A stretch of DNA of 64,000 nt from Burkholderia puraquae (lineage in GTDB: Bacteria > Pseudomonadota > Gammaproteobacteria > Burkholderiales > Burkholderiaceae). The position numbers and the translations under genes are program-made. This document shows, piece after piece, positions 47,186 to 57,286 of the stretch. A model generated the notes under the pieces. The model did no database searches, was not told the DNA's origin, and was given only the letters and a program-made list of their open reading frames with translations. Position 1 is the stretch's first letter, and every line of letters begins with the position of its first letter. The stretch covers positions 64 through 64,063 of the forward strand of contig NZ_NBYX01000004.1 of the NCBI RefSeq assembly GCF_002099195.1, written 5' to 3'.

Positions 47186-50050
47186 ATGTCAGATGTAATG
47201 AAGCAGTTTCAGCTGAACTCCTATCTGTTCGGCGGCAATGCTTCGTACGTTGAAGAACTGTACGATGCATACCTCAACAATCCGGCATCGGTGCCGGAGA
47301 ACTGGCGAGAGTATTTCGACGCGCTGCAGAATGTGCCTGCAACGGACGGTTCGAATGCCAATGACGTCGCCCATTTCCCGATCGTCGAATCGTTCGCCGA
47401 GCGTGCGAAGGCCAATGCCTTCATCCCGCGCGAAAGCACCAGCAATCTCGCGACCGCACGCAAGCAGGTTCACGTTCAGTCGCTCATCAGCGCCTACCGC
47501 TTCCTCGGCTCGCAATGGGCCAATCTCGATCCCCTGAAGCGTCGCGAACGTCCCGCCATTCCCGAACTCGAACCCGCGTTCTACGACTTCTCCGAAGGCG
47601 ACCTCGACCAGACGTACAGCGCAAGCAACCTGTACTTCGGTTTCGACCAGGCTTCGCTGCGTGACATCGTCAAGGGTCTGCGCGACACGTACTGCGGCAC
47701 GATCGGCGCCGAGTACATGTACATCAGCGATCCGGAACAGAAGCGCTGGTGGCAGGAGCGCCTGGAGTCGACCCGTGCGACGCCGGCATTCTCGATCGAC
47801 AAGAAGAAGCACATCCTGAATCGCCTGACGGCAGCGGAAGGCCTCGAGCGCTATCTGCATACCAAGTACGTCGGCCAGAAGCGCTTCTCGCTCGAAGGCG
47901 GCGAAAGCTTCATCGCGGCGATGGACGAAGTCGTCCAGCACGCAGGCAAGAGCGGCGTGCAGGAAATCATCATCGGCATGGCCCACCGAGGCCGTCTGAA
48001 CGTGCTGGTCAACACGCTGGGCAAGATGCCGGCCGACCTGTTCGCCGAATTCGAAGGCAAGCACGTCGACGATCTGCCGGCCGGTGACGTGAAGTACCAC
48101 AAGGGCTTCTCGTCGGACGTGTCGACGGAAGGCGGCCCGGTTCACCTGTCGCTCGCATTCAACCCGTCGCACCTCGAAATCGTGAACCCGGTGGTCGAAG
48201 GGTCCGCGAAGGCGCGGATGGATCGTCGCGGCGACGAAGACGGCCTGCAGGTGCTGCCGGTGCAGATCCACGGCGACGCGGCCTTCGCAGGCCAGGGCGT
48301 CGTGATGGAAACGCTGAACCTCGCGCAGACGCGCGGCTACGGCACGCACGGCACGCTGCACATCGTCATCAACAACCAGATCGGCTTCACGACGTCCGAC
48401 CCGCGCGATGCGCGCTCGACGCTGTACTGTACCGACGTCGTCAAGATGATCGAGGCGCCGGTGCTGCACGTGAACGGCGACGATCCGGAAGCCGTCGTGC
48501 TCGCGATCCAGATCGCGATCGACTACCGGATGCAGTTCCACAAGGATGTCGTGATCGACATCGTCTGCTTCCGCAAGCTGGGCCACAACGAGCAGGACAC
48601 GCCGGCGGTCACGCAGCCGCTGATGTACAAGAAGATCGCACAGCACCCGGGCACCCGCGCGCTGTACGCCGAGAAGCTCGTGCAGCAGGGTGTGATCACC
48701 GCGGAAGACGCCGACAACTACGTGAAGGCGTACCGCAAGGCGATGGACGACGGTCACCACACGGTCGACCCGGTCCTGTCGAACTACAAGAGCAAGTACG
48801 CGGTCGACTGGGTTCCGTTCCTGAACCGCAAGTGGACGGATGCAGCCGACACGGCCGTGCCGCTCGCAGAACTGAAGCGCCTCGGCGAACGCATCACGAC
48901 GGTCCCGGAAAACTTCAAGGTCCACCCGCTCGTCGAGCGCGTGATCAACGACCGCCGCAACATGGCGCGTGGCGACCAGCCGCTCGACTGGGGCATGGGC
49001 GAACACCTCGCGTTCGCGTCGCTCGTCGCATCGGGCTACTCGGTGCGTCTGACGGGCCAGGACTCGGGCCGCGGCACGTTCACGCATCGTCACGCGGTGC
49101 TGCACGACCAGAACCGCGAGCGCTGGAATGACGGCACGTACGTGCCGCTGCAGAACATCGCTGAAGGCCAGGCGAAGTTCACGGTGATCGACTCGGTGCT
49201 GTCGGAAGAAGCCGTGCTGGGCTTCGAATACGGTTACTCGACCGCCGAGCCGAACACGCTCGTGCTGTGGGAAGCGCAGTTCGGCGACTTCGTCAACGGT
49301 GCGCAGGTCGTGATCGACCAGTTCATCTCGTCGGGCGAAGTGAAGTGGGGCCGCGTGTCGGGTCTGACGATGCTGCTGCCGCACGGCTACGAAGGGCAGG
49401 GTCCGGAACACTCGTCCACGCGGATCGAGCGTTTCCTGCAACTGTGCGCGGATCACAACATGCAGGTCGTCCAGCCGACGACGCCGGCGCAGATTTTCCA
49501 CCTGCTGCGTCGCCAGATGATCCGCCTGTTCCGCAAGCCGCTGATCGTCGCAACGCCGAAGTCGCTGCTGCGCCACAAGGAAGCGGTGTCGGACCTGTCG
49601 GAACTCGCGAAGGGTTCGTTCCAGCCGGTGCTGGGCGAAACCGACGGCGGTATCGACGCGAAGAAGGTCAAGCGCGTGCTGGCATGCTCGGGCCGCGTGT
49701 ATTACGACCTCGTCGCCCATCGCCGCGAAGCGAAGGCGAACGACGTCGCGATCATCCGTATCGAGCAGCTGTATCCGTTCGCGCACAAGCAGTTCGAAGC
49801 CGAAATGAAGAAGTACGAGAACGCGACTGAAGTGGTCTGGGTGCAGGACGAGCCGCAGAACCAGGGCCCCTGGTTCTACGTCGAGCACCATCTGAAGGAA
49901 GGCATGAAGGAAGGGCAGAAGCTGGCATACAGCGGCCGTCCGGCTTCGGCCTCGCCGGCGGTTGGCTACTACGCGAAGCACTACGAGCAGCAGAAGGCCC
50001 TGATCGAAGGGGCATTCGGCCGCCTGAAGAGCGCATCGATCGCGAAATAA
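47186..50050 (+). CDS. sucA: 2-oxoglutarate dehydrogenase E1 component
   Basis: Thiamine-diphosphate enzyme of the TCA cycle, decarboxylating 2-oxoglutarate and passing succinyl to the E2 lipoyl group. 954 residues, a normal E1o length. Seen are the N-terminal E2-binding segment (NSYLFGGNASYVEELYDAYLNNPASVPENWREYFD), the TPP region around IGMAHRGRLNVLVNTLGKMP and HGDAAFAGQGVVMETLNL, and the C-terminal transketolase-like part (HGYEGQGPEHSSTRIERFLQLCADHNMQV). First gene of the sucA-sucB-lpd operon. Confidence 0.98.
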   Translation: MSDVMKQFQLNSYLFGGNASYVEELYDAYLNNPASVPENWREYFDALQNVPATDGSNANDVAHFPIVESFAERAKANAFIPRESTSNLATARKQVHVQSLISAYRFLGSQWANLDPLKRRERPAIPELEPAFYDFSEGDLDQTYSASNLYFGFDQASLRDIVKGLRDTYCGTIGAEYMYISDPEQKRWWQERLESTRATPAFSIDKKKHILNRLTAAEGLERYLHTKYVGQKRFSLEGGESFIAAMDEVVQHAGKSGVQEIIIGMAHRGRLNVLVNTLGKMPADLFAEFEGKHVDDLPAGDVKYHKGFSSDVSTEGGPVHLSLAFNPSHLEIVNPVVEGSAKARMDRRGDEDGLQVLPVQIHGDAAFAGQGVVMETLNLAQTRGYGTHGTLHIVINNQIGFTTSDPRDARSTLYCTDVVKMIEAPVLHVNGDDPEAVVLAIQIAIDYRMQFHKDVVIDIVCFRKLGHNEQDTPAVTQPLMYKKIAQHPGTRALYAEKLVQQGVITAEDADNYVKAYRKAMDDGHHTVDPVLSNYKSKYAVDWVPFLNRKWTDAADTAVPLAELKRLGERITTVPENFKVHPLVERVINDRRNMARGDQPLDWGMGEHLAFASLVASGYSVRLTGQDSGRGTFTHRHAVLHDQNRERWNDGTYVPLQNIAEGQAKFTVIDSVLSEEAVLGFEYGYSTAEPNTLVLWEAQFGDFVNGAQVVIDQFISSGEVKWGRVSGLTMLLPHGYEGQGPEHSSTRIERFLQLCADHNMQVVQPTTPAQIFHLLRRQMIRLFRKPLIVATPKSLLRHKEAVSDLSELAKGSFQPVLGETDGGIDAKKVKRVLACSGRVYYDLVAHRREAKANDVAIIRIEQLYPFAHKQFEAEMKKYENATEVVWVQDEPQNQGPWFYVEHHLKEGMKEGQKLAYSGRPASASPAVGYYAKHYEQQKALIEGAFGRLKSASIAK

Positions 50051-50185
50051 CCGACGGAAGCGAAACGGGAAGGCGCCATGCGCTTTCCCGTCTCTTTTGG
50101 CCCGCCGGGCGCGTTGCGCGCCGCACCGGCCGAAAGAATCGCACGAACCTCGTCATTACCCAGATTAAGCATCCAGGAAAATCAC

Positions 50186-51463
50186 ATGGCTATCGTAGAA
50201 GTCAAAGTCCCCCAGCTTTCGGAGTCGGTTTCGGAAGCCACCATGCTGCAGTGGAAGAAGAAGCCGGGCGAAGCAGTCGCTCAAGACGAAATCCTGATCG
50301 AACTCGAGACCGACAAGGTCGTGCTCGAAGTGCCGGCGCCGGCTGCGGGCGTGCTCGCGCAAGTGCTGCAGAACGACGGTGACACGGTGGTTGCCGATCA
50401 GCTGATCGCGACGATCGACACCGAAGCGAAGGCAGGTGCTGCCGAAGCAGCGGCAGGTGCCGCTGAAGTCAAGCCGGCAGCAGCGCCTGCCGCAGCCGCA
50501 CCGGCCGCACAGCCGGCTGCCGCGACGGCATCGAGCTCGGCCGCCGCATCGCCGGCCGCAGCGAAGCTGCTGGCCGAGAAGGGCCTGTCGACGGGCGACG
50601 TCGCAGGTTCGGGCCGCGACGGCCGCGTCACGAAGGGCGACGCGCTGGCCGCAGGCAGCGCACCGAAGGCGGCTCCGGCCGCCGCACCGGCGAAGGCCGC
50701 CGCCGCGAAGCCGGCGCTGCCGGAAGTGAAGGTGCCGGCGTCGGCAGCGACGTGGCTGAACGACCGTCCGGAACAGCGCGTGCCGATGTCGCGCCTGCGT
50801 GCGCGTATCGCCGAGCGCCTGCTCGAATCGCAGCAGACCAACGCGATCCTGACGACGTTCAACGAAGTGAACATGGCTCCGGTCATGGAGCTGCGCAACA
50901 AGTACAAGGACAAGTTCGAGAAGGAACATGGCGTGAAGCTCGGCTTCATGTCGTTCTTCGTGAAGGCGGCCGTGCACGCGCTGAAGAAGTTCCCGCTCGT
51001 GAACGCGTCGATCGACGGTAACGACATCGTCTATCACGGCTACTTCGACATCGGTATCGCGGTCGGTTCGCCGCGCGGCCTCGTCGTGCCGATCCTGCGC
51101 AACGCGGATCAACTGAGCCTCGCCGAGATCGAGAAGAAGATCGCCGAATTCGGCCAGAAGGCGAAGGACGGCAAGCTGTCGATCGAGGAAATGACGGGCG
51201 GTACGTTCTCGATCTCGAACGGCGGCGTGTTCGGCTCGATGCTGTCGACCCCGATCATCAACCCGCCGCAGTCGGCCATCCTCGGCGTGCACGCGACGAA
51301 GGAGCGTCCGGTCGTCGAAAACGGCCAGATCGTGATCCGCCCGATCAACTACCTCGCGCTGTCGTACGACCACCGCATCATCGACGGCCGCGAAGCCGTG
51401 CTGTCGCTCGTCGCGATGAAGGATGCGCTGGAAGATCCGGCACGTCTGCTGCTCGACCTGTAA
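50186..51463 (+). CDS. sucB: Dihydrolipoyllysine succinyltransferase (E2 of 2-oxoglutarate dehydrogenase)
   Basis: Core acyltransferase. 425 residues: one lipoyl domain with the modified Lys near residue 44 ([11 protein letters not shown]), an Ala/Pro-rich linker, the E3-binding domain ([28 protein letters not shown]) and the catalytic domain ending in [16 protein letters not shown] with the active-site His. The ATG at 50186 follows CCAGGA; the in-frame start at 50078 adds 36 unrelated residues. The gap to sucA is 135 bases. Confidence 0.97.
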   Translation: MAIVEVKVPQLSESVSEATMLQWKKKPGEAVAQDEILIELETDKVVLEVPAPAAGVLAQVLQNDGDTVVADQLIATIDTEAKAGAAEAAAGAAEVKPAAAPAAAAPAAQPAAATASSSAAASPAAAKLLAEKGLSTGDVAGSGRDGRVTKGDALAAGSAPKAAPAAAPAKAAAAKPALPEVKVPASAATWLNDRPEQRVPMSRLRARIAERLLESQQTNAILTTFNEVNMAPVMELRNKYKDKFEKEHGVKLGFMSFFVKAAVHALKKFPLVNASIDGNDIVYHGYFDIGIAVGSPRGLVVPILRNADQLSLAEIEKKIAEFGQKAKDGKLSIEEMTGGTFSISNGGVFGSMLSTPIINPPQSAILGVHATKERPVVENGQIVIRPINYLALSYDHRIIDGREAVLSLVAMKDALEDPARLLLDL

Positions 51464-51544
51464 GCCGAGTCTCACTGCATCGACCCGTTCCGCCGGTTCG
51501 CGCCCACGCGCGAACCGGCGGGCGTACAAGTAGAAAGGATTGTC

Positions 51545-52975
51545 ATGTCCAAGGAATTTGACGTCGTCGTGATCGGCGCCGGCCCCGGCGGCTACATCGC
51601 CGCGATTCGCGCCGCGCAGCTCGGCAAGACCGTTGCCTGTATCGAAAAGTGGAAGAACCCGGCCGGCGCGCTGAAGCTCGGCGGCACCTGCCTGAACGTC
51701 GGCTGCATTCCGTCGAAGGCGCTGCTCGCGTCGTCGGAAGAGTTCGAGAACACGTCGCACCACCTGGCCGACCACGGCATCACCGTCGACGGCGTGAAGA
51801 TCGACGTCGCGAAGATGCTCGGCCGCAAGGACGCGATCGTCGAGAAGATGACGAGCGGGATCGAGTTCCTGTTCAAGAAGAACAAGATCACCTGGCTGAA
51901 GGGCCACGGCAAGTTCACCGGCAAGACGGACGCCGGCGTGCAGATCGAAGTGAGCGGCGAGGGTGAAACCGAAGTCGTCACCGCGAAGAACGTGATCATC
52001 GCGACGGGCTCGAAGGCGCGTCACCTGCCGGGCATCCCGGTCGACAACAAGATCGTGTCGGACAACGAAGGTGCGCTGACGTTCGACGCGGTGCCGAAGA
52101 AGCTCGCCGTGATCGGCGCAGGCGTGATCGGCCTCGAGCTCGGCTCGGTGTGGCGCCGCCTGGGTGCCGAAGTGACGGTGCTCGAAGCGCTGCCGGCATT
52201 CCTCGGCGCAGCCGACGAAGCGCTCGCGAAGGAAGCGGCCAAGCTGTTCAAGAAGCAGGGCCTCGACATCCATCTCGGCGTGAAGATCGGCGAAGTGAAG
52301 ACGACCGCGAACGGCGTGTCGATCGCCTACACGGACAAGGACGGCAACGCGCAGACGCTCGACGCCGACCGCCTGATCGTGTCGGTCGGCCGCGTGCCGA
52401 ACACCGACAACCTCGGCCTCGAGGCAATCGGCCTGAAGGCGAACGAGCGTGGCTTCATCGACGTGGACGACCACTGCCGTACGGCGGTGCCGAACGTGTA
52501 CGCGATCGGCGACGTGGTGCGCGGCCCGATGCTCGCGCACAAGGCGGAAGACGAAGGCGTGCTGGTCGCGGAAGTGATCGACGGCCAGAAGCCGCACATC
52601 GACTACAACTGCATTCCGTGGGTGATCTACACGTACCCGGAAATCGCATGGGTCGGCAAGACGGAGCAGCAGCTGAAGGCGGAAGGCCGCGAGATCAAGT
52701 CGGGCAAGTTCCCGTTCTCGATCAACGGCCGCGCGCTCGGCATGAACGCGCCGGACGGCTTCGTGAAGATGATCGCGGATGCGAAGACCGACGAACTGCT
52801 CGGCGTGCACGTGATCGCGGCGAACGCGTCGGACCTGATCGCGGAAGCCGTGGTGGCGATGGAATTCAAGGCGGCGTCGGAAGACATCGCCCGCATCTGC
52901 CATCCGCACCCGTCGATGTCGGAAGTGATGCGCGAAGCGGCGCTCGCCGTCGACAAGCGCTCGCTGAACAGCTGA
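51545..52975 (+). CDS. lpdA: Dihydrolipoyl dehydrogenase (E3)
   Basis: FAD/NAD flavoprotein that reoxidises the E2 lipoyl group. 476 residues: FAD motif [14 protein letters not shown], redox disulfide [13 protein letters not shown] (Cys49/Cys54), NAD motif [27 protein letters not shown], and the C-terminal HPHPSMSEV with the catalytic His. AGAAAGGA precedes the ATG. Its place after sucB marks it as the E3 of this complex, though it may also serve others. Confidence 0.97.
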   Translation: MSKEFDVVVIGAGPGGYIAAIRAAQLGKTVACIEKWKNPAGALKLGGTCLNVGCIPSKALLASSEEFENTSHHLADHGITVDGVKIDVAKMLGRKDAIVEKMTSGIEFLFKKNKITWLKGHGKFTGKTDAGVQIEVSGEGETEVVTAKNVIIATGSKARHLPGIPVDNKIVSDNEGALTFDAVPKKLAVIGAGVIGLELGSVWRRLGAEVTVLEALPAFLGAADEALAKEAAKLFKKQGLDIHLGVKIGEVKTTANGVSIAYTDKDGNAQTLDADRLIVSVGRVPNTDNLGLEAIGLKANERGFIDVDDHCRTAVPNVYAIGDVVRGPMLAHKAEDEGVLVAEVIDGQKPHIDYNCIPWVIYTYPEIAWVGKTEQQLKAEGREIKSGKFPFSINGRALGMNAPDGFVKMIADAKTDELLGVHVIAANASDLIAEAVVAMEFKAASEDIARICHPHPSMSEVMREAALAVDKRSLNS

Positions 52976-53023
52976 GCACGGTATAGCGCCTGCCGGCCGC
53001 CGGCCGGCGCAGCCGTCTCATGA

Positions 53024-53062
53024 CGAAGGCGGGCGGGGTTTCCCGCCCGCCTTCGTTTTTTC
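53024..53062 (+). terminator. Rho-independent terminator after lpdA
   Basis: CGAAGGCGGGCGGG / CCCGCCCGCCTTCG with loop GTTT, then six T. It lies about 50 bases past lpdA and just before zapE. Confidence 0.9.
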
Positions 53063-53073
53063 CGGTTTGCCCG

Positions 53074-54171
53074 ATGAACGTCACCGAATACTACACGCGC
53101 GAACTGACCACGCGCGGCTATCAGTCCGATCCCGCGCAGCGCGCGGCCGTCGACCGCCTGCAGCAATGTTTCGACGAGTGGGTCGAGTACAAGGCGCGCC
53201 GCTCGAACGCATTCAAGAAGCTCATCAATCATCCTGACCTCCCGCGCGGCGTCTACATGTGGGGCGGCGTCGGTCGCGGCAAGAGCTTCCTGATGGACAG
53301 CTTTTACGCCGTCGTGCCCGTGCAGCGCAAGACGCGCCTGCATTTCCACGAATTCATGCGCGAAGTACACCGCGAGCTCGAGGAGTTGAAAGGGCAGGCC
53401 GATCCGCTCGACGAACTCGCACGGCGCATCGCGAAGCGCTACCGGCTGATCTGCTTCGACGAGTTCCACGTGTCGGACATCGCCGATGCGATGATCCTGT
53501 ATCGTCTGCTCGACCGCCTGTTCAACAACGGCGTGCAGTTCGTGATGACGTCCAACTACGATCCCGACGACCTGTATCCGGACGGCCTGCACCGCGACCG
53601 CATGCTGCCCGCGATCGCGCTGATCAAGGCCAAGCTCGATGTGCTCAACGTCGATGCGGGCGTCGATTATCGCCAGCGCACGCTCGCACAGGTGAAGATG
53701 TATCACACGCCGCTCGGCGCGGACACCGATCGCGAACTGCGGCATGCATTCGCGAAACTCGCCGCGGTACCCGACGAAAGCCCGCTCCTGCATATCGAGA
53801 AGCGCGAGCTGAAGGCGCTGCGCAAGGCGGACGGCGTCGTATGGTTCGACTTCGCGACGCTGTGCGGCGGCCCGCGTTCGCAGAACGACTATCTCGAACT
53901 CGCGAGCCGCTTCCACGCGATCGTGCTGTCCGAGGTGCCGCAGATGTCGCCGCGGATGGCGTCCGAGGCGCGCCGCTTCACGTGGCTCATCGACGTACTG
54001 TACGACCACAAGGTCAAGCTGCTGATGTCCGCGGCGGTGCCGGCGGAGCAGTTGTACGTTGAAGGCCCGATGGCCAACGAGTTTGCACGTACGGTCTCGC
54101 GAATCGTCGAGATGCAATCGAAGGAATATATCGAAACGCCGCGCCGCATCGTCGATACGTCGCTGACCTGA
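53074..54171 (+). CDS. zapE: Cell division protein ZapE (AFG1-type ATPase)
   Basis: AFG1-family AAA-type ATPase; E. coli ZapE associates with the Z ring. 365 residues with N-terminal YQSDPAQRAAVDRLQ, Walker A GGVGRGKS (64-71), then LHFHEFMREVH and Walker B RLICFDEFHVSDIADAM. The ATG at 53074 sits only 12 bases after the lpdA terminator T-run, so its promoter must lie inside or before the terminator, or it relies on read-through. Confidence 0.95.
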   Translation: MNVTEYYTRELTTRGYQSDPAQRAAVDRLQQCFDEWVEYKARRSNAFKKLINHPDLPRGVYMWGGVGRGKSFLMDSFYAVVPVQRKTRLHFHEFMREVHRELEELKGQADPLDELARRIAKRYRLICFDEFHVSDIADAMILYRLLDRLFNNGVQFVMTSNYDPDDLYPDGLHRDRMLPAIALIKAKLDVLNVDAGVDYRQRTLAQVKMYHTPLGADTDRELRHAFAKLAAVPDESPLLHIEKRELKALRKADGVVWFDFATLCGGPRSQNDYLELASRFHAIVLSEVPQMSPRMASEARRFTWLIDVLYDHKVKLLMSAAVPAEQLYVEGPMANEFARTVSRIVEMQSKEYIETPRRIVDTSLT

Positions 54172-54315
54172 ATGCGATTTCCGGCAATTGATGGGATTCA
54201 AACGTCAATTCCGGTCAAATTGAGGTGATCTCGGGGTATTTTCGGATTTGTCTTATATTCATTGTTGAGGTGAGCCGATATCGTTGTGTCATGGTTACTA
54301 AGGCTGGAGATGTCC

Positions 54316-54726
54316 ATGACACCGTATCGCGATCTGACCGACCACGAGTGGCGCTGTGTCGCGCCGCTTCTGCCCGAAATGCAGCCGCGCACCGAGTTGC
54401 GCGGCCGGCCATTGGCCAATACGCGTGCCGTCCTGAACGGCGTGCTCTGGGTGATCTACAGTGGCGCGACATGGTCGGCCATGCCGCGCCGTTACCCTTC
54501 GTACCAAACGTGCCATCGACGCTTCAAGGTCTGGCACGAGAGGGGTACGCTGATGAGTATCATGCGTGAACTCTATGGCGACGCAGGCGTGAAGCTGTGC
54601 AACGAATTGTCCACGCGGATGCGCAAGCACACGCAATCGAAGGCAGCGGAAGCGCGTAGCAATGTGGCGCCCGCGTATCGCGCACCTGGCAGCTATGCGC
54701 CGGACACGCTGAAGCATGCAGCGTGA
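54316..54726 (+). CDS. Stand-alone IS5-type transposase N-terminal domain (DUF4096-like), second copy
   Basis: 136 residues matching the N-terminal domain seen at 26725-27126: YRDLTDHEWRCVAPLLPEM, ELRGRPLANTRAVLNGVLWVIYSGATWSAMPRRYPSYQTCHRRFKVWHERGTL. The last 50 residues are a unique basic tail (STRMRKHTQSKAAEARS). No DDE domain is present. GGAG is 6 bases before the ATG at 54316, and a terminator follows. The upstream 144 bases are AT-richer than the surroundings. It is probably an intact gene for a DNA-binding protein derived from a transposase. Confidence 0.76.
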   Translation: MTPYRDLTDHEWRCVAPLLPEMQPRTELRGRPLANTRAVLNGVLWVIYSGATWSAMPRRYPSYQTCHRRFKVWHERGTLMSIMRELYGDAGVKLCNELSTRMRKHTQSKAAEARSNVAPAYRAPGSYAPDTLKHAA

Positions 54727-54759
54727 TGTCCGTCAGTTCCAGCTACGCACGCACCAAAA

Positions 54760-54799
54760 GAAAATCGGCCTGACGACTTCGTCGCAGGCCGATTTTTTC
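54760..54799. terminator. Bidirectional terminator
   Basis: AAATCGGCCTG-(CGAC hairpin)-CAGGCCGATTT with A- and T-runs on either side, between the convergent transposase-like and DUF2147 genes. Confidence 0.9.
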
Positions 54800-54829
54800 A
54801 TTGAGCCGCGCGTTTAAGCGCGAGCCGCA

Positions 54830-55291
54830 TTATTGCTGGCGAACCCAGGTCTGCGAACGACCGAGCAGCGACACGCCGATATAACCGCGCACGACGAGTT
54901 TCTGGCCGCCGTCTTCAAGCGTCATCTTGCACTTGTAGACCTTGCCGTTCTCCGGGTCGAGAATGTTGCCGCCGTCCCAGTGGTCGCCTTCCTTCTTCAT
55001 TGCCTTGATGATCGTCATGCCCTTGATGAGCTGATCCTTGCGTTCGTCCGTGCAGGCGCTGCAGCGGCGGTCAGGCGTATCGTTCGCACCGAGGCCCTTG
55101 ACGACCTTGCCGGTCAGCGCACCGTCGCCGTCTTCGGAGATCTGCACGAGTGCCTTCGGCTGATGGGTGTTGTCATCGATCGTCTGCCACATGCCGATGG
55201 GGCTGTCTGCTTGTGCGAGCGTGGGAGCGGCGCAAGCGAGCAGTGCGCCGGCGACGGCGATTGCACGCAACGGGCGGGTCAGTTGAAACAT
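54830..55291 (-). CDS. DUF2147 secreted protein
   Basis: 153 residues. A signal peptide (IAVAGALLACAAPTLAQA) is followed by a DUF2147-like domain: SPIGMWQTIDDNTHQPKALVQI, GKVVKGLG, two Cys in RRCSACTDERKDQ, then GGNILDPENGKVYKCKMTLEDGGQKLVVRGYIGVSLLGRSQTW. The family is periplasmic or extracytoplasmic with no known activity. AGGAGG lies 6 bases before the ATG at 55291. Confidence 0.85.
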   Translation of the reverse strand: MFQLTRPLRAIAVAGALLACAAPTLAQADSPIGMWQTIDDNTHQPKALVQISEDGDGALTGKVVKGLGANDTPDRRCSACTDERKDQLIKGMTIIKAMKKEGDHWDGGNILDPENGKVYKCKMTLEDGGQKLVVRGYIGVSLLGRSQTWVRQQ

Positions 55292-55418
55292 TGTCGTCCT
55301 CCTTGTTTTACATGTCGTGTCGATTTGCTCGCACGACCGTCTGCATGGGGCGGGCATGTTGCGAGCTTCGCCAGAATACGTGAAACCGCGCGCCACGTTT
55401 GATAGAGGGGACTCTAAT

Positions 55419-55447
55419 CAAAACAGCCCGCGTGGCGCGGGCTGTTT
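55419..55447 (-). terminator. Terminator of the repeat-lipoprotein operon
   Basis: A perfect 12-bp stem AAACAGCCCGCG / CGCGGGCTGTTT with loop TGG; TTTTGATT follows on the minus strand. It lies 10 bases beyond the transporter gene. Confidence 0.8.
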
Positions 55448-55456
55448 GGTGACCGA

Positions 55457-57142
55457 TCAGTTGAGCTGATACGAGAATGCGGCGTTGATGCGCGGGCTGC
55501 GTGATGCGCTTTCGACGGGCGCGTCACCCACCGGTTTCGCGACGTTCAGGTCGAGGCTGTAGAAGCGGCTGTCCGTGAAACGCACGCCGATGCCGACCGA
55601 CGACATGCGGTTCGGCGACGGCGTGCCGGCGTGCAGGTACACACGCGCCATGTCGTAGGCGATGTACGGCGTAACGGATTTCATATACGTCCAGCCCGGC
55701 GTGAAGCCACGGTTGATCTCCAGCGACATCCCCCATCCCGAGTCACCCGACGCTTCGCCCGGCTGATAACCGAGCGCGTAGCGCGTCGAGCCGAATGAGA
55801 TCTGCTCGGACGTCGGCAGCGAGTCGGGGCTGTATTGCCCGGTGAGCGAAACCGATGTGCCGATCCGGAACGGCCATTCGTTGGTTTGCGTGAAGGTCGC
55901 GCCGGTACGGACGAAGGTCAGCGAAGTCGGGTCGGCATAGGTCGTCGTGGTGCCGCCATTCGTGCCGATTTGCGATTTCGATGCGCCGAGAATGTCGAAT
56001 GCCTTGGCGACGTTGATGCTGAGCTTTCGCACCTGTTTCGGCTGGACGTTGGTGTAGTCAAGCTGCAGTTGCAGCACGCGAACCTGTGACCGGTTGTTGA
56101 GGGTCGCTCCGTTGATCTGGTTCTGGTAATTGTCCTCGTTGTGCGCCGCGTAGCCCGACACAGTGCCGAGCAGGCTGCGCTGGTTGTTCAGCAGTATCGG
56201 ATAGGATGCCGAAAGACCAAGTTTCTCGTTCTTGACCGTGCGCTGCACGTACGACGGCAGCCCCGGATTGTCAGTCGGCTTGCCGCGATAGGTGCTCGCG
56301 TCGAGGCGCGTGATCAGGCCGCTGCTGCCGACGGGTACCGCGCCGCTGAATGCGAAATAAGTCTGCTTGTCTCGCCCCGGCGGCGCCAGCGCGGAAATAC
56401 TCAGTTGCTCGCCGAACGACGTGAGGCCGTTTTCGGTCGCGGTGATGAGGCCCTGGACGCCCGGGTGGTTGAAGTCGATACCGGTGCTGACGTTGAACGG
56501 CTTGCGGTCGACCGCGAGTTCGAGCGTCGTGGCACCGTCGGTGGTTTGCGGCGGCGGTACGTTCGCCTTTACCGTGAGGCCGGGCAACAGGCCGAACGTG
56601 TTCACGTAGCGTTCGAACGTCGCGCGGCGCAGCGGGCGATCGGCAGTGATATGCGCGGCGATCGCACGAATCTTCGATTCCATCGCACCGGGCTTGCCGG
56701 TGACCTTGACGTCCGATACATAGCCTTCGACAACCGTGATGCGTACGACGCCGTTCTCGAAGGTCTGCGCGGGAATGAACGCGAACGACAGTGCGTAGCC
56801 GCGATCCTGGTACAGCTTCGTCACGCCGTTGGCGGTTTCGATCAGTTCGCCGATCGTGATGTCCTTGCCGACGAGAGGGGTGAAGCGACGCGAGATTTCC
56901 TCGAACGGCACGGACTTCACGCCTTCGACCTGGAAGGTGGTCGGCGTCAGGTGGCGCGACAGCAACTCCTGCAATTGCGGCGCTTGCGGTGCGACCTGCA
57001 CGGTCACGTTCGGGCCGGTTTTCGGCGCGTTGATCTGGGGCAGGGAGTCGAGCGGGTTACCCCCGACGCGCGTTTGTGCATGTGCCGTGCCTGCTGCCGC
57101 GATGGCGAGCAGCATCATCCATCTATCGAGTCTGGATTTCAT
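55457..57142 (-). CDS. FhaC/ShlB-type (two-partner secretion) outer-membrane transporter
   Basis: 561 residues. The signal peptide (LLAIAAAGTAHAQ) is followed by a POTRA region (FQVEGVKSVPFEEISRRFTPLVGKDITIGELIETANGVTKLYQDRGYALSFAFIPAQ, then GVVRITVVEGYVSDVKVTG), a second POTRA and a C-terminal 16-strand beta-barrel ending in an aromatic-rich strand (FSYQLN). Such TpsB proteins export a large TpsA partner to the surface. No TpsA with a hemagglutinin-type secretion domain is adjacent; the upstream genes encode repeat lipoproteins. It is the last gene of the operon, after a 144-base gap. Confidence 0.93.
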   Translation of the reverse strand: MKSRLDRWMMLLAIAAAGTAHAQTRVGGNPLDSLPQINAPKTGPNVTVQVAPQAPQLQELLSRHLTPTTFQVEGVKSVPFEEISRRFTPLVGKDITIGELIETANGVTKLYQDRGYALSFAFIPAQTFENGVVRITVVEGYVSDVKVTGKPGAMESKIRAIAAHITADRPLRRATFERYVNTFGLLPGLTVKANVPPPQTTDGATTLELAVDRKPFNVSTGIDFNHPGVQGLITATENGLTSFGEQLSISALAPPGRDKQTYFAFSGAVPVGSSGLITRLDASTYRGKPTDNPGLPSYVQRTVKNEKLGLSASYPILLNNQRSLLGTVSGYAAHNEDNYQNQINGATLNNRSQVRVLQLQLDYTNVQPKQVRKLSINVAKAFDILGASKSQIGTNGGTTTTYADPTSLTFVRTGATFTQTNEWPFRIGTSVSLTGQYSPDSLPTSEQISFGSTRYALGYQPGEASGDSGWGMSLEINRGFTPGWTYMKSVTPYIAYDMARVYLHAGTPSPNRMSSVGIGVRFTDSRFYSLDLNVAKPVGDAPVESASRSPRINAAFSYQLN

Positions 57143-57186
57143 TGTTCTTCCTCGTTGGCCTTGCTTTTCGTCTTCTTTGTAATGCC

Positions 57187-57214
57187 GGCGCGCGACACCA
57201 GGGTGCCGCGCGCC
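57187..57214 (-). other. Stable hairpin between the repeat-protein gene and the transporter gene
   Basis: GGCGCGCG-A-CACC / GGTG-C-CGCGCGCC, 12 pairs with one mismatch and a 2-base loop. No T-run follows on the minus strand, so it is more like an RNA-processing or stabilising element than a terminator. Confidence 0.5.
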
Positions 57215-57286
57215 GCGTACCGCAATGCCGGTTGTGTTTGTACGGTCGCGCCGTTCGCTCCGGCTGCGAAGATGCGACCGTCCTCC

